This document shows positions 35,100 through 46,602 of a DNA stretch of 64,000 nt, in pieces; position 1 is the first letter of the stretch; every line of letters starts with the position of its first letter. This stretch comes from Allium sativum (taxonomy: Eukaryota > Streptophyta > Magnoliopsida > Asparagales > Amaryllidaceae): assembly GCA_030737875.1 (NCBI GenBank), contig CM060926.1, positions 314,500,922-314,564,921 of the forward strand, given 5' to 3'. Below the pieces are notes generated by a model that saw nothing but the letters and a program-made list of their open reading frames with translations, did no database searches and was not told where the DNA came from. Made by a program: the position numbers and the translations under genes.

Positions 35100-38000
35100 T
35101 GTAACACCCCACATCCGTTAAGGTCACTCACAAAGGGAATGCCTTAACTTCAATGGAGCATTAAGGGTACTGGAACAGAAATATTACAAGACAGACATAT
35201 ATAAAACAGCGGAAAGTAAAGTAGAAGTACTTCAAATCATTTATTAAGTAGAATTGTTTACAATAAAAGCCCATCAACTTCCAATACCCAAATACATAGC
35301 TAAAATATCTGTCTTGCTCAAAAACAAAGAAGCATAAAATAACTGTAGTATTCCCCAATAAAGCAAAGCAAGCCATAGCCAAGAGGAATCCAAGCCTTAC
35401 ATGAAAGAGCCTTGGGGCTTGGTAAGATCCGAACTTAGTTGTATTCCCACCCTATGAACCTGGGGGGAAACGGAAGAAAAAGAGGCGAAACAAAACGGGT
35501 CAGTCATAAAGACTTAGTAAGTCCTAGTGACTTTCAGCATAAAAATAGGTAAAGATAACATGGCATGAATAAACTGAAAGTAAACATAAGCATGATGGCA
35601 AGGTAAGCTACAGGCATGATAAATCAAGTATAACATCCCATAATTCCTATCAAGTATTACATCGCATGGTTTCTATCAAGAATAACATCGCAAGGTTTCT
35701 TAGGCTTCACCATTAAAATGATATCTAATTGCTCTGCACCACCTAACTAGTGTCCTAACTAGTCATTTATATCAAATGCTAATATTGCAACGCGATCCCA
35801 ATCCCCATAGTTGTGGTAGCCTTTAGGTATACATCTAGTATGAGGATTCCACCTCAATAAGACCAATTGCTATGAAGATGTTAGATGTACCCTTATTACC
35901 CTATTGATTGGCTTCCTATCTGTACGCCTGTGTCGCGTGTGTCATACGGCCCTATTAGATTGTAGATACCTATGCTGGTCCCACCATGGGGTGTATCAAG
36001 TCCCATAGTGTCGGCCCGACACAATTCCTAGAATGCATAGGGTATACTACTGATGCCCCAGTGCCCTGACTTGTCTGCTCCGGAGTGTGTGCACGCCCGC
36101 ACTCTGTTAGAACCCACACTGTGCACCAACCGCCGTCGCTTTGACCGCTTACAATCAGCCCAGTTATCGTACCCCACCCTGCCTAGTTCAGGGTATCATT
36201 GATACCTAATTGGGTTACTGCTGAAATGGGTCCTCGTTACTAGGGTTTCCTATTGGTTAAGTCTGTTGGCCTATATATATACAGATATTACCCACCTACC
36301 CGTGATGTACTTAACCCGCCCACCGATTCATGCATGTTCATTAACGGTTAAGTTTGTGGGCCTATATTTACTGATATTACCCACCGACCCTAATATGTAC
36401 TTAACCCTTCCACTGATTCAATCATATTTATTTTATGGTTAACTGTTTGTTTATTCATGTTAATTTAACCCGCCCATTCCTCATATCATATTGGTTAAGT
36501 GTTTTTAATTGTTAACTTAACCCCATGTGTTCCTCAGGTTGTTGTGGTTAAGTGTCATTAATAAATTCCAGTTAACTTAACCCTCCTACTTATCATGTTA
36601 CTCTGGTTAAGTGTTGCCTCCTGGTGTTAACTTAACCTCACCATCTGTTTAACTAACCTGTTACAGCGGTTAAGTGTTTCCTGTTAACCTAACCCCAATC
36701 ACCCATCTTGTTATACTGGTTAAGCGGCTTTAACCCTAGTTATTCATGTTATATTGGTTAAGTGTTTCTAACTTACTTAACCTCAATCACTTGTCTAACT
36801 AACATGTTTCTATGGTTAAGTGTTCTAATTAACTTAACCTCAATCACTAGTCCAGTTAATCATGTTATAATGGTTAAACATTTGCTTAACCTTACCCACT
36901 CCCCTAGTCAACATATTAAATTGGTTAAGTGTCCAGATTAACCTAACCCTACCCACCAATTTAGTTAACATGTTGAATTTGGTTAAGTATTTATTAAATT
37001 GACTTAACCCTATCAGTCCTAACTCAGCTCTAATTGTCTTATTAGAGCACCAACCTCTCAGATTAGACAGATATTGTTGTGGCTGCCTGTATGCCGGTTG
37101 GGTCCGGGCAGTCTTACGCCACAACTCAGTCTAACCTCGGGTCTTTATTGGGCCCAATGCTTAGCCACTCACATTGGATAGGTATCGTCGTGATTACTGG
37201 ACAGCCGGGCGGGTCCGGGAAGGTTTACATCACAACTAAATCCAACCTCGTGCTAAGCATATTCGTATTTTCTAATTTACATTTTAATTATGTAAATTAT
37301 TCAAATTCAAATTACTGCCACATTTATTCTCAATAAATCTCATTAATTTAGGTATATAATTAACGCCATTTATGCCATCAATCACTTATGTGATTAATTA
37401 CTAATTTATGGCAGTCTTCCTAAAATTACCATTTTAACCCAATGTTACCCCGTCTAACATTAGGCTAACCAACTTAGCCTAATTTACATTCGCATGGTTT
37501 TTGGTATACATATTAGGCTAAAAGCTTAGCCTAATTTATGTACATAAATTGGCATAAATTAGCATAAACATGACATGGTATAATTTTGGCATTGATGACA
37601 TAATAAATATGAACATAATGGGGAATAAATATGAACATAATGGGGAGCCTAATTTATGTACACAAATTGGCATAAATTAGCATAAGCATGACATGGTATA
37701 ATTTTGGCATTGATGACATAATAAATATGAACATAATGGGGAGCCTAATTTATGTACACAAATCGGCATAAATTAGCATAAACATGACATGGTATAATTT
37801 TGGCATTGATGACATAATAAATATGAACATAATGGGGAGAACTTGCAAAATAGCCATCATGAACATTACAGGGGTGAACTTGCAAAATGACTAATATGAA
37901 CATTAAAATGTCATAGGTGTGAACTTGCAATTATAGGCCAATTCAACATATATGTGTGTTTTTTAACATAGGCTATATTAACAACATACATGAGAATTAG

Positions 38001-39199
38001 CAATATGAACTAATCCATATACATATGTTAATTTGCAACGTAGACAAATCAACATACGTATATGTGAGTTTGCGACATAGGCTAATCATCATACACATGT
38101 GTTACTTGGTAACATGGATTCAACATACTTGCAAATTAATCACAACATATGATAAGTGTGAACTTGAGATATGGTATATGTTTTGCATAAACATAAACAT
38201 ATAGATTTTGACAATTGGTCGCATGACTTTACAACATAAACTTGCATAATAGATTATACAATCCTCATAAGATGTTACAAATCCAAGTCCATACTTATAC
38301 AAATAAACTTATCAAATAATTTCCAATTCAACCTAATAATAGAATCAAATCACTGGCATAGATTAATATTATACAACATAACAAACATCATACTTAATAA
38401 TTCCCAATTCAACATGATAATAGAATTAAATCACAAACGTATATTAATAACATAACGAGCATCGTACTATTATCATTTCATCGCAAAACATGATATTCAT
38501 CTTATTTCGCATTCCACAAATGTAGCTAAACTTACATCAATTTCACTTTATTTCATCGCCATATTATAATTAAGTATTTAGATCTGAAAATAACTAGAAC
38601 TTACATAGCACGGCTAATGAATTAAGAATTGGTTTTGTTGTAGAAATGTTGCGGCGTTGCTGATTTATTGTTTGAACCATTGTTGAAGCTTTGTTCTTTG
38701 ATATGAGTTGAATAGATTAGCTTTGAATTGATTTGTTGTTCGTCTCTTCAAGTGGAGGCTCTCCTTAGTTTTCTCCCGACAGCATGGCGGCTCCAGTTCT
38801 TATTTTTATGTGAATTTTAGTCTAGAGACCTAGGGTGTATATATAGAATTGCAAGTTAATTTGAGCCGTCGATGAAGCCAGGGTTAATCAAAGACATCCG
38901 TTCTAAAGAGAAGCCAATTATGTTCACAATTTAAGGGCTGTAAATTACTCCTATTTCAAATTATGTCATAATTACATTCTTAATGTACATTATCAACATT
39001 TATTATTATTTGTCAATCCATCAAATATAAATACGTACACATTAGATACATCTCCCCTTTACACATTTATTTCTATGCACATTAGATACATCTCCCCTTT
39101 ACACATTTATTATTTGTATGCACATTAGATACATCTCCCCTATACACATTTATTATTTAATTAGCAACTTTAGTGTTAACAGAAATACGGGGTGTTACA
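35100..39199 (-). repeat. 5' LTR of the LARD-like element (4100 bp)
   Basis: On the minus strand it starts at 39199. A TATA box candidate (TATATATA, 38838-38845) lies about 355 bp in, so U3 is short and the transcribed R/U5 portion would be about 3.7 kb. It carries the same GGTTAAG array, 96-bp repeats and leader as the other LTR. Confidence 0.9.
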
Positions 39200-42100
39200 G
39201 AATCTGTTCTTCATTTGTTTTTTTCATGCGTGTATTCAATTTATATTTGGAATGCCTTAAAGAGAAAATTGGGTTTGTCAATATATGCTAATGGTACTTT
39301 ACAAAATGAAGCTGCTGAAATCTTACAAAGATTCAAGGAGAGAGATCAGTTGAAGGATGTTGGATGTGCCGCAATTTCAGCTATGTGTATCATCTTTGGT
39401 TAGAAAGGAATGCACGTTTGTATAACAATATCTTAGTTGCTATGGAAGTGAAGCTATATATGATTGAAAGAGAAGTTTGTTATACTATGAAAGACAATGG
39501 CAGCAAATCTTTAAGATCAACTTTTAATGAAGAATTTTTACATAGATGGGGAGTTGAATTGATTGACACTGGTTGAGCTTGAAGATTTGAATCATGGTTT
39601 TGCTGAAGCTTGTTATACTTTTGTTGTATTTGTTTTTGTTTTCTCTGTTTCAGGTCGCTATGTGTTACTTGTTTGTAATTCTGTTTTGAAGTTTAGCAAT
39701 AAAGGTGAACCAATTTTCAAAAAAAAAATTCACATAGAATGTGAATAACATGTCTATATATAATCAAATAGTTTGATTACGTATTTTTAAAACAATATCC
39801 CAAATCCAATTTCTTTTTATATTTTATTTGCAAAATATTTACTTTAATCTATCTTATTTCATTTCCAACATTTAAATCTCATTAATAATTCCCTTTATAT
39901 AATTCTATTTATTCTATATAAATCCTTTTATATAATTCTATTCATTTTATATAAATCCTTTTATACAATTTTATTTGTTCTATATAAATCCCTAATTATA
40001 TTTTCCAATTTTTTTTCCAATTATTACCTTTTATAAAATCTTATTTATTTCATATATAAATATTTCATTTTTCAATATTCACTTTGAAATTTTCCTTTTT
40101 AAATTCCAGTATTTCATATGGTATTTAAAATACCAAATAACATGACCAGTATCATCATAATCAATCATAGATTATATATCACATCATATATTACAATATA
40201 TGAAAACAAACAATAGTATAATATTGAGGAATCCAGTTGGATCCCTCCAACCTGTCTTCCTGCATTCACAGATGTTAAATAATATAAATAACATCGATTT
40301 CATTTCAATATGAAATTTTCTGATAAACAGAATCAATATTTGATTAACGATTTATATATATATATCGTTATCTATAATTTCAACCAATAAATTAGCAATT
40401 CAAACAAACAATCAACACCCAACAATCAATCATCATTTATCAATACTAGATTATATTTATAAAAATATATACTGTACAAAGTTAGTGAGATTTACTCACA
40501 TTCGACGGTTATCGTTAAATAACGATTAACTCTTTGATTCAGATGAACGGTTTATTTTGCAATAAATTTTAACAAGCTCTAATTCACTCCCAACTAGTTC
40601 CAGTGTGTAGCCCTCGTCCATACTATCCCAATGGATCCAGTTTTGTCAAATTTTGATACCATATGATATAGTTATTGATTTTACAAGACAATACATTAAT
40701 TTAAATTAAATTAAACTTGATTAATATTGATTGGGCTTTGCCCAACATCACCATTTCAAACTCGCACGTATTCTGTACATCGCGACTTCATGATTTCACT
40801 CACACCACTACAGTAGGGTACCGACCCTTTTTGATCTGAAAACACCCCAAAATCATGCGTGCCACTCCATTCGAACTTGTGAATCTATATATACACTCAC
40901 AAATCCAAATCGACGCATCCTCTACTTGAATCAGTCAACCCTACGCATAACAACCGCTCGCCGGAAAATGTTGACCACATCGAGCACCGTAAAACTCATA
41001 TAAAAAAGAAGAGAAACCCCTCAACATCCCATATATAATTGTTTCATGAATTATAGAATTTTATCCAATTTTCTTTGGATTTTTGAAGACTTCATTTCAT
41101 GTTTTGCTGAAAGAATGTTTTTTTGGAAAAGTGACGGCTCCTTTTTTAGTTGACCAGTGAAAATGAAATTTAGGGTTTAGATGGTGATAGTATTTATAGG
41201 ATAGAAAAATATTTTTTATTCGATTTAATATTAATTTATAGTGTACCGCTGCTTCTATTTATCATCTAAAAATCCGCATGATCACACACGATATCCAAAA
41301 ATCATGAAAATGGGCATGCAGCTACAGTTCGATATTACGGACCCAATGAAACTGGTTTCATCAAATTCCAACTTCGTTTGCTTACACAGCGTATTTTTAA
41401 AGTCAAATGATTGACTGTTTTTCACATTAAAATCCCGTACGAACACATACTGACTCCAAAAATCACGAAAATTGAAATCTAACAATAATTTAATATTCTG
41501 GATCCAACAAAATTAGTTTCGTCGAAAACGGAGGTCATTTGCAAAAATGGCTATTTTTAAAGCTCTAAATAAACCCATATAAATATAAATATATTTAAAA
41601 ATAATTAAATTAAATATTAATAAATTAATATCGTCGTATATATTCACATAGAATATCATACAGCTCTGAAATATATATATCTGGATTTATACTCCTTATT
41701 TAAAAATCCAATGTTAAATCGATACCCAGCTTATATTAAAAATCCTTTTATAATATAAATAAATCGTTATAAATTATAAAGGAATTCCATAACGACTTTT
41801 CGAAAATTTGATTTGATCATAAATCAAAATCTATACGACGAAATCCCGATTTTTCTCTTCCATTAGAAAAATATACTTCACCAGCTCTGAACGTTTCTTG
41901 TTTCACAGAAATCCGGCTTAAAACGGATTATGTATATTCGTTTAAAGTTCGAATCACCAACTTACAAACTGCCGCTTCATTTCGAGCTCGATTATAATTA
42001 TAATTTAAATTATACGTTCAACTGTGGTTTATATAATATATTCGTTAATATAATTCAACTCTAAACTGAAATATATATTATAAATGATCCAATTCACACA

Positions 42101-42273
42101 ATATTGTGAATTCCACTATTTCCGACTATTTCGAAAATTAAATATATTATTCTATTATTTATATTAATTAAATATTCAATATTATTTAATTCTAGTCATT
42201 TTAAATTACCAAACCATTATTTAAATAATTAGATAAATTATTATAATACCGTAAAAAGGGTCGTTATACTTGT

Positions 42274-42802
42274 AGTGGTAGAGGACGATAATACAATGAT
42301 GAATCTAATAGAAAATATGTTGCAACATTCAGCACGATCAATGTTTCCTACCATTGATCAAGGCGACGATGGGACGAAAATACTGAAGAATCAACGGCGG
42401 AAGCTAAAAAATTATGATTTATTTGATTCTGCTAAGAGGCCGTTGTGAGATGGGTGCACAAGCAGAACCAAATTATCTGTAGCCGCCGAATACATCGCTA
42501 TGAAATCAAAATTCAATCTTATAAAAGCTGCATTTACAGCAGTTGTAAAAACTTCAAAACGACACGTGCCGCCCAATAATTTGATGTGCGATAGTCATTA
42601 TAAATAAGAAAAACTTATGTCTGCTTTTGGACTACCATATCAGAAGATGGATACATGTGTAAAAAGTTGCATGATGTATTGGAAAGAAGCCGCTCACCTT
42701 AGAAAATGCAAATTTTGCAACCAAGATAGATATAAACCAAGAAAAAAAGAAAGGAAGAAGACGAATATGAAGACGATGACGATGAGGAGGATACATAGTT
42801 AG
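42274..42802 (+). pseudogene. CACTA transposase (TNP2-type) fragment, right piece
   Basis: The sequence continues the fragment cut at 22402: VVEDDNTMM...; then RPL*DGCTSRTKLS at about 42438-42480, and finally, from 42617, FGLPYQKMDTCVKSCMMYW followed by LRKCKFCNQDRYK. C-x3-C...C-x2-C...R is the cysteine pattern of TNP2/Transposase_21 N-termini. The reading frame changes at least twice and the protein stops at 42800, with the catalytic core missing. The second copy (47044-47271) has the same end, so the truncation predates the duplication. Confidence 0.8.
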
Positions 42803-43081
42803 ATTGGATATAATTGGTATTTACATATTTTATGGATTTGGTAGTTACTATATGGTTGTTGGATAAGTAGTGTTTTGGATTTTGTGGCATTTGAATGAGT
42901 TAGTAGTCGTTTTGTATAATTTATGATGGTATGTTATGATGGAATGTTATGGATTTTGTAGTGTTATGATGGAATGTTATGGATTTGGTTTATATTATGA
43001 TTTGGTGTTATATTGGATTTGGTGTTTGTTATGATGAAATAATAGTGATGATATTTGATACTGGTGAATTGATTGCGGTTT

Positions 43082-43382
43082 GAGGGAAAGGAATTGCTAT
43101 ACAATGTAGCAAAAACTACCTAGATTTGCGACGGCTTGCGGTGCTTTACAAGTCAAAATTAGCAACGGCTTGCGATGATTTTTATTTCAGACTTGCAACG
43201 ACTTTTAACGGTTTCCCTGGAAACAAACCACCTACCATGTTTGATGCCACGTGGACAAATTATCGTTGCAAGCCATTGCTAAATTGGCTACGGAGCCGTT
43301 GCTTTTCCTGTGGACGAGGGCTTAAATTGCGACGGCCGCCGACGCTTTTTTGCCACTGCAAATGACTATGATGTTTGTAGTG
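43082..43382 (+). repeat. CACTA right subterminal repeats and terminus
   Basis: Several copies of (g/c)cgacggcttgcg / ttgcaacggct occur on both strands before the TTTGTAGTG end. They are typical transposase-binding subterminal repeats. The copy at 47590-47885 matches. Confidence 0.8.
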
Positions 43383-44450
43383 TTCATATTTCCAAAATCT
43401 TCGTATACACATTTTTATGTATTGCCAAAATCAAAATCTGAAAATGCATTTCCTATTTTTGATTTATACCTTTAAAAGGAAAATTTGACGATTATAAACA
43501 TAAACCGAATATCAAAAATAAATTAGATATTCACACTTTAAGCGATAAAATTCCGGCTTGTTACACAGTTGATCATCAATAACTAGTTCGTCATAAAAAT
43601 AACATATAGTTTGAATAAAATTAGAAGTCAGTTTACAATAATAATGGATACTAACATTACATAATTTTCATTTACAAATCTACCCAAAAACTATAGTTTA
43701 TAAAATCATATGTTGGTTGATCCAACGTAAGGAGATGTTACTCTTCTTCTTTTGAAATGGGTATTTAATATACAAGTTTACGAAGTATATACTATACTAC
43801 ATTGCAAGTGGGTTAGATCTCGCTAGGTGGGACTCGAACCCATAACATATCGCACCATGTCGAAGTCTCTTAGCTGCTTGTACAATGGTGCTTGTCAGGA
43901 GATGGTATTCTTGAAGTAGATCTCTTAAAACAGTGTTTTTTGTTGAATTTAATGCAAACAGTAAGAGGGTTTCGTGCTTTTTGTTTATAGTTTGGTAAAA
44001 TTAAGAACGAGAGATGAGTAAAGAGGTTGTCGTATGTCGGGTTGGGAAAAGTTGCATATGCATACATGAGTTTTTAAAAGACATCCACAATGTGTACAAA
44101 AAAATACCGGTAACATTTGAAATGCCGCTAATATACTGCGATCTTAACGCAAAATTACCGAATAGTGGAGCGCGTTTGTAAATAATTTACAAACAAGGCT
44201 TATAATGGGCTAAACTGAAAAAGGAAAAAAACACTAAAAGCGATTGGAGAGGCAACCTAATGTGATTATTACATTCTAGTCGTCATTATTATGAGGGATA
44301 TTAGGAACAAAAGTCCTCGTGAATGCCGATGGTGCTACAAGAAAACAAGTTATCTCCGATGGCTAAAAACCATCGGTGGCCGTCGGTAGCCATCGGAAAT
44401 ATCCGTAGCAATTCAGAGCATCGAGAAACAGAGTTTTCAACGGCTATCGA
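43383..44450. other. CACTA flank, copy 1 (duplicated at 54443-55560)
   Basis: The flank contains a SINE-like tRNA-derived stretch (B box 43830-43840) and ends in a degenerate terminus of the second CACTA family (gctacaagaaaacaagttatctcc, 44330-44353) with (g)ccatcgg subterminal repeats. Collinearity with 54448-55560 is clear throughout. A minus-strand frame of 65 aa at 43870-44067 recurs, longer, at 54857-55201, but it has no motif. Confidence 0.7.
43820..43910 (-). repeat. tRNA-derived SINE-like sequence, copy 1 (copy 2 at about 54880-54970)
   Basis: The minus strand contains GGTTCGAGTCC (43830-43840), a match to the Pol III B box. It is preceded by a 60-70-nt tRNA-like stretch, 'agcagctaagagactt...'. 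The A box is degenerate. There is no acceptor-stem pairing good enough to call a tRNA gene. Confidence 0.5.
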
Positions 44451-44454
44451 CAAA

Positions 44455-44600
44455 ATTCATATATAAATAACATGAAAAATAGATAACGTACAATTTATTT
44501 GAGGAATCCGGTTGGATCCCTCCAACCTGTCCTTTCATACAACCATAGATATTATTTTATAACATATAGAATAATATTTAGATGTTGATTATTTTGTATG
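44455..44600 (-). repeat. Inverted fragment of solo LTR 1 at a rearrangement junction
   Basis: 'ataaataacatgaaaaatag' through 'gaggaatccggttggatccctccaacctgtcctt' is the reverse complement of about 19010-19115. From about 44640 the sequence follows solo LTR 1 in direct orientation (19130 onward). The junction therefore carries a local inversion. Confidence 0.75.
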
Positions 44601-44639
44601 TGGATTATTGATTGGATGTTGATTATTGAGGAATCCAGT

Positions 44640-46602
44640 CGGAAATATCCTATTTGGATGCTGATTATTGATTAGATGTTCATCGTCGAACTAGAATTCA
44701 ACGATCATTGTGTTTTAATCAATAGATGGTATTGATTTAGTGATTGGTAGCGAATGGCCTAAATTTTTAGACGTTGATTTGCCGTTAGGCGAATTGACGA
44801 TGTTTAAGTTATAAAATTTATTTTATAACTAAATTGAAGTTTCAAGTTTATATAAATTATTTAAAATAGATGTTTTATAAATATAATTATATTTATAATC
44901 ATAGTTTACAAAGAATCAACAAACGATATATATTCTAAGAAAGGAAGGATAGAAATTCGACGAAGGTGGATAATCGAAGAAAATTCTTCAAGGGAACAAT
45001 TAAGCAAGTTAGATTAAATTAATTATATTTTTAATTAATTTAATAAGAAGGATTGGAAGGAAGTAGTTAGCAGTTGAAGGAATTTCTAAGTTGACTTAGT
45101 CAACTGCTTCAATTGCAATGTTATTTAAATTATTATTTAATAAAAATTATCAACCAATTGTTTGAAACTTAACGAGCGTTATTTGAAGTAAATGAATATC
45201 TTGTGTTTGAAAAGATTTTCGAATTGTTTAACAATAATTAATCATTCTATTTTTAGTTAATAAGAAATGAAACCACTTTTATTTAGTTGATTGTTATAAA
45301 TAATAACAAAGGTGATGACTTTTAAATTGAAATTCGTTTAAAAGGTAATCGAATATGGCCAGATTTGACTAAATTCTATTAAAGAATTACTTAAAGGGAT
45401 TTTTAATCCAAATTCACAAACAGAGTTTGTAGATGGAAATTTAAAGGTTATGCGATAAATATAAAAAGGTTTTACATAACTAAGGGAGGTAAATAAGATT
45501 TTCAAAGAAGGATTCTGGAAAACGGATTAACATATAAATCCAAAGTTTGTAAATAAATTGAAAAGGTTTAAACCCAAAAGGGCTTGTGTTTTGATAAATT
45601 TACTTAGTTATATAATTGAGTAAAAGATATTTCTGAATACAAAGTATGGTTTACAAAACCATAGGTTCAATAAAACGGTAAATGAAATTAATATGGTATT
45701 AAGATATCAGGTTTTGAGTTACAAACTTCTATCTATTTTGAGATAAGAATGTTGTCGATCAAGGTCTGAGAGGTAAATAGAATACCCCAACTTGAACGAT
45801 TTCACTATTATCGAGAGATGGTATTAGTTTGTAATTGTAAAGGAAGTAAAAAGAGATTTTGCTAATATTTCTAGTTTAAATATAAAAAGGGGTTTTAAAA
45901 GAATAATTTCAAGGTAAGAAGGAATAAATGGTTTGCGCGATATAGCGATATTTTTTGAAGTAATAAAAGGGGATTTTATATACGCCAATTATAGGAAGAC
46001 ATGCTTTTGTTTTCGTTGTTTGGTTTTGAGGAATGAAAATAAGAGACTATATGGTTTTGAAATGAAATTAGATTTGTAAATATACTTATAATTTCCAAAA
46101 GCAAGAATTTAAATGGATAAGAGTTTTAAAGTAAAGTTAACCCTTATAGTTATATTATAGGAATACATCGTTTGATGTCAATTTGGCGTAGATAAGATTT
46201 TACAATTAAATTGTACTTATTGACTGAAGTAGAGAATATTACTTATGGCGAGTATATTTCCTGGTTAGGTTTCGCGTGGAGCTTAAGAAAAGGAGTTGAA
46301 GTCGAGACATATTCCACGTATTTACTGGTAATAATTCCGCTGTGTGTGTTGAGATATATGTACTCTGATGTTGTAATATATATACAGTTCTTCTGTATAA
46401 AGCATTTGATATATTATATTTTGTTCGTTCCGTTAGGAGAGTCTGATCTTCTTATTCTTATATTCTAATATTTCTTTCTATTCTCACCCTCTAACTTCTT
46501 TCTATTAACAATCTGGGATTCGATACTTGAGTTTTGGGCAAGTGATACGGTGTGATATATTATTATTGAAAATTTGAGCGTCGAATTTTCCGGGTCGTTA
46601 CA
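44640..46602 (+). mobile_element. Truncated second copy of solo LTR 1
   Basis: The copy is collinear with about 19130-20435 and then, after a deletion of about 1.45 kb (junction at about 46238-46250), with 21895-22260. It ends CGGGTCGTTACA at the same CACTA position, followed by ATAAG. Sharing an insertion site means that the LTR and CACTA were duplicated together. Confidence 0.85.

Larger units (their letters stand above)
28560..39199 (-). mobile_element. LARD-like Ty3/gypsy element with 4.1-4.2-kb LTRs, nested in the LINE
   Basis: Two long direct repeats (28560-32742 and 35100-39199) flank a 2.36-kb internal region. The TSD is GAATC (28555-28559 and 39200-39204). On the minus strand the order is 5' LTR (39199-35100), tRNA-iMet primer site, gag-protease remnant, polypurine tract, 3' LTR (32742-28560), so the element is minus-oriented. 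LTRs start TGTAACACCCC and end GGGGTGTTACA on the plus strand. No RT, RNase H or integrase remains. The two LTRs are very alike, so the insertion is comparatively recent. Confidence 0.95.
25386..39576 (+). pseudogene. LINE ORF2 (endonuclease-reverse transcriptase), disrupted
   Basis: The start ATG at 25386 overlaps the ORF1 stop. The first residues, MTTLCWNVRGMNSP then LVENKLN, match an APE-type endonuclease. A frameshift at about 25536 is followed by SIIYASN, GDFNNA and SDHNPLL in the endonuclease region (to about 26080). Reverse transcriptase motifs follow: FRPI (26900), NQCAYIP, KIDLHKAYD (27076), GIRQGD, and the catalytic YADD (27389-27400), then LPIKYLGAPL (27580). A zf-RVT-type domain (CSLCGN, then after the insertion HLFFSC and IYIW) is split by the element at 28560-39199. 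The C-terminus (WLERNAR) needs another frame change at about 39390, and the stop is at 39574. Stops are seen at about 25553, 26300 and 27474, and others break the frame. Confidence 0.9.
24261..39728 (+). mobile_element. L1-type LINE, near full-length, interrupted by a long-LTR element
   Basis: A 17-bp TSD, a 10-base A tail (39719-39728), an ORF1 with a nucleic-acid-binding profile and an ORF2 with endonuclease, reverse transcriptase and C-terminal zinc-finger motifs define a plant L1-type LINE of about 4.8 kb net. It inserted into solo LTR 2 and was later split at 28559/28560 by the long-LTR element. ORF2 carries several frameshifts and stops, so the copy is dead. Confidence 0.95.
22403..42268 (-). 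mobile_element. Solo LTR 2, minus orientation, interrupted by LINE and LARD-like element
   Basis: The outer ends are TGTAACGACCCGGGGG at 22403 and ...GGGTCGTTATA at 42268, flanked by CCTGT (22398-22402) and CTTGT (42269-42273). Without the LINE the LTR is about 4.4 kb. On the minus strand it is collinear with solo LTR 1: the 22970-23060 and 22490-22550 blocks match 21600-21700 and 22095-22175 reversed, and 41460-42260 matches 1-806. No primer-binding site is seen. The terminal CA has mutated to TA. Confidence 0.85.
14922..43382 (+). mobile_element. CACTA (En/Spm-like) transposon, broken up by nested insertions
   Basis: The left end is CACTACAAGACGC at 14922 and the right end TGTTTGTAGTG at 43382. 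Subterminal repeats of the cgacggcttgc/gcaagccgt(c/t)g type lie inside both ends (14960-15015 and 43120-43360). Removing solo LTR 1, solo LTR 2 and everything inside them leaves about 2.8 kb, with TNP2-type transposase fragments in matching order and orientation. The flanking triplets are TTT (14919-14921) and TTC (43383-43385), a near match for the 3-bp TSD of this superfamily. It is far shorter than an autonomous CACTA and lacks the catalytic part of the transposase. Confidence 0.85.

Noticed and set aside
43820..43910. Candidate tRNA gene
   Set aside because: Only the B box and T-arm-like string are good. There is no acceptor stem or anticodon arm, so SINE-like is the safer call.
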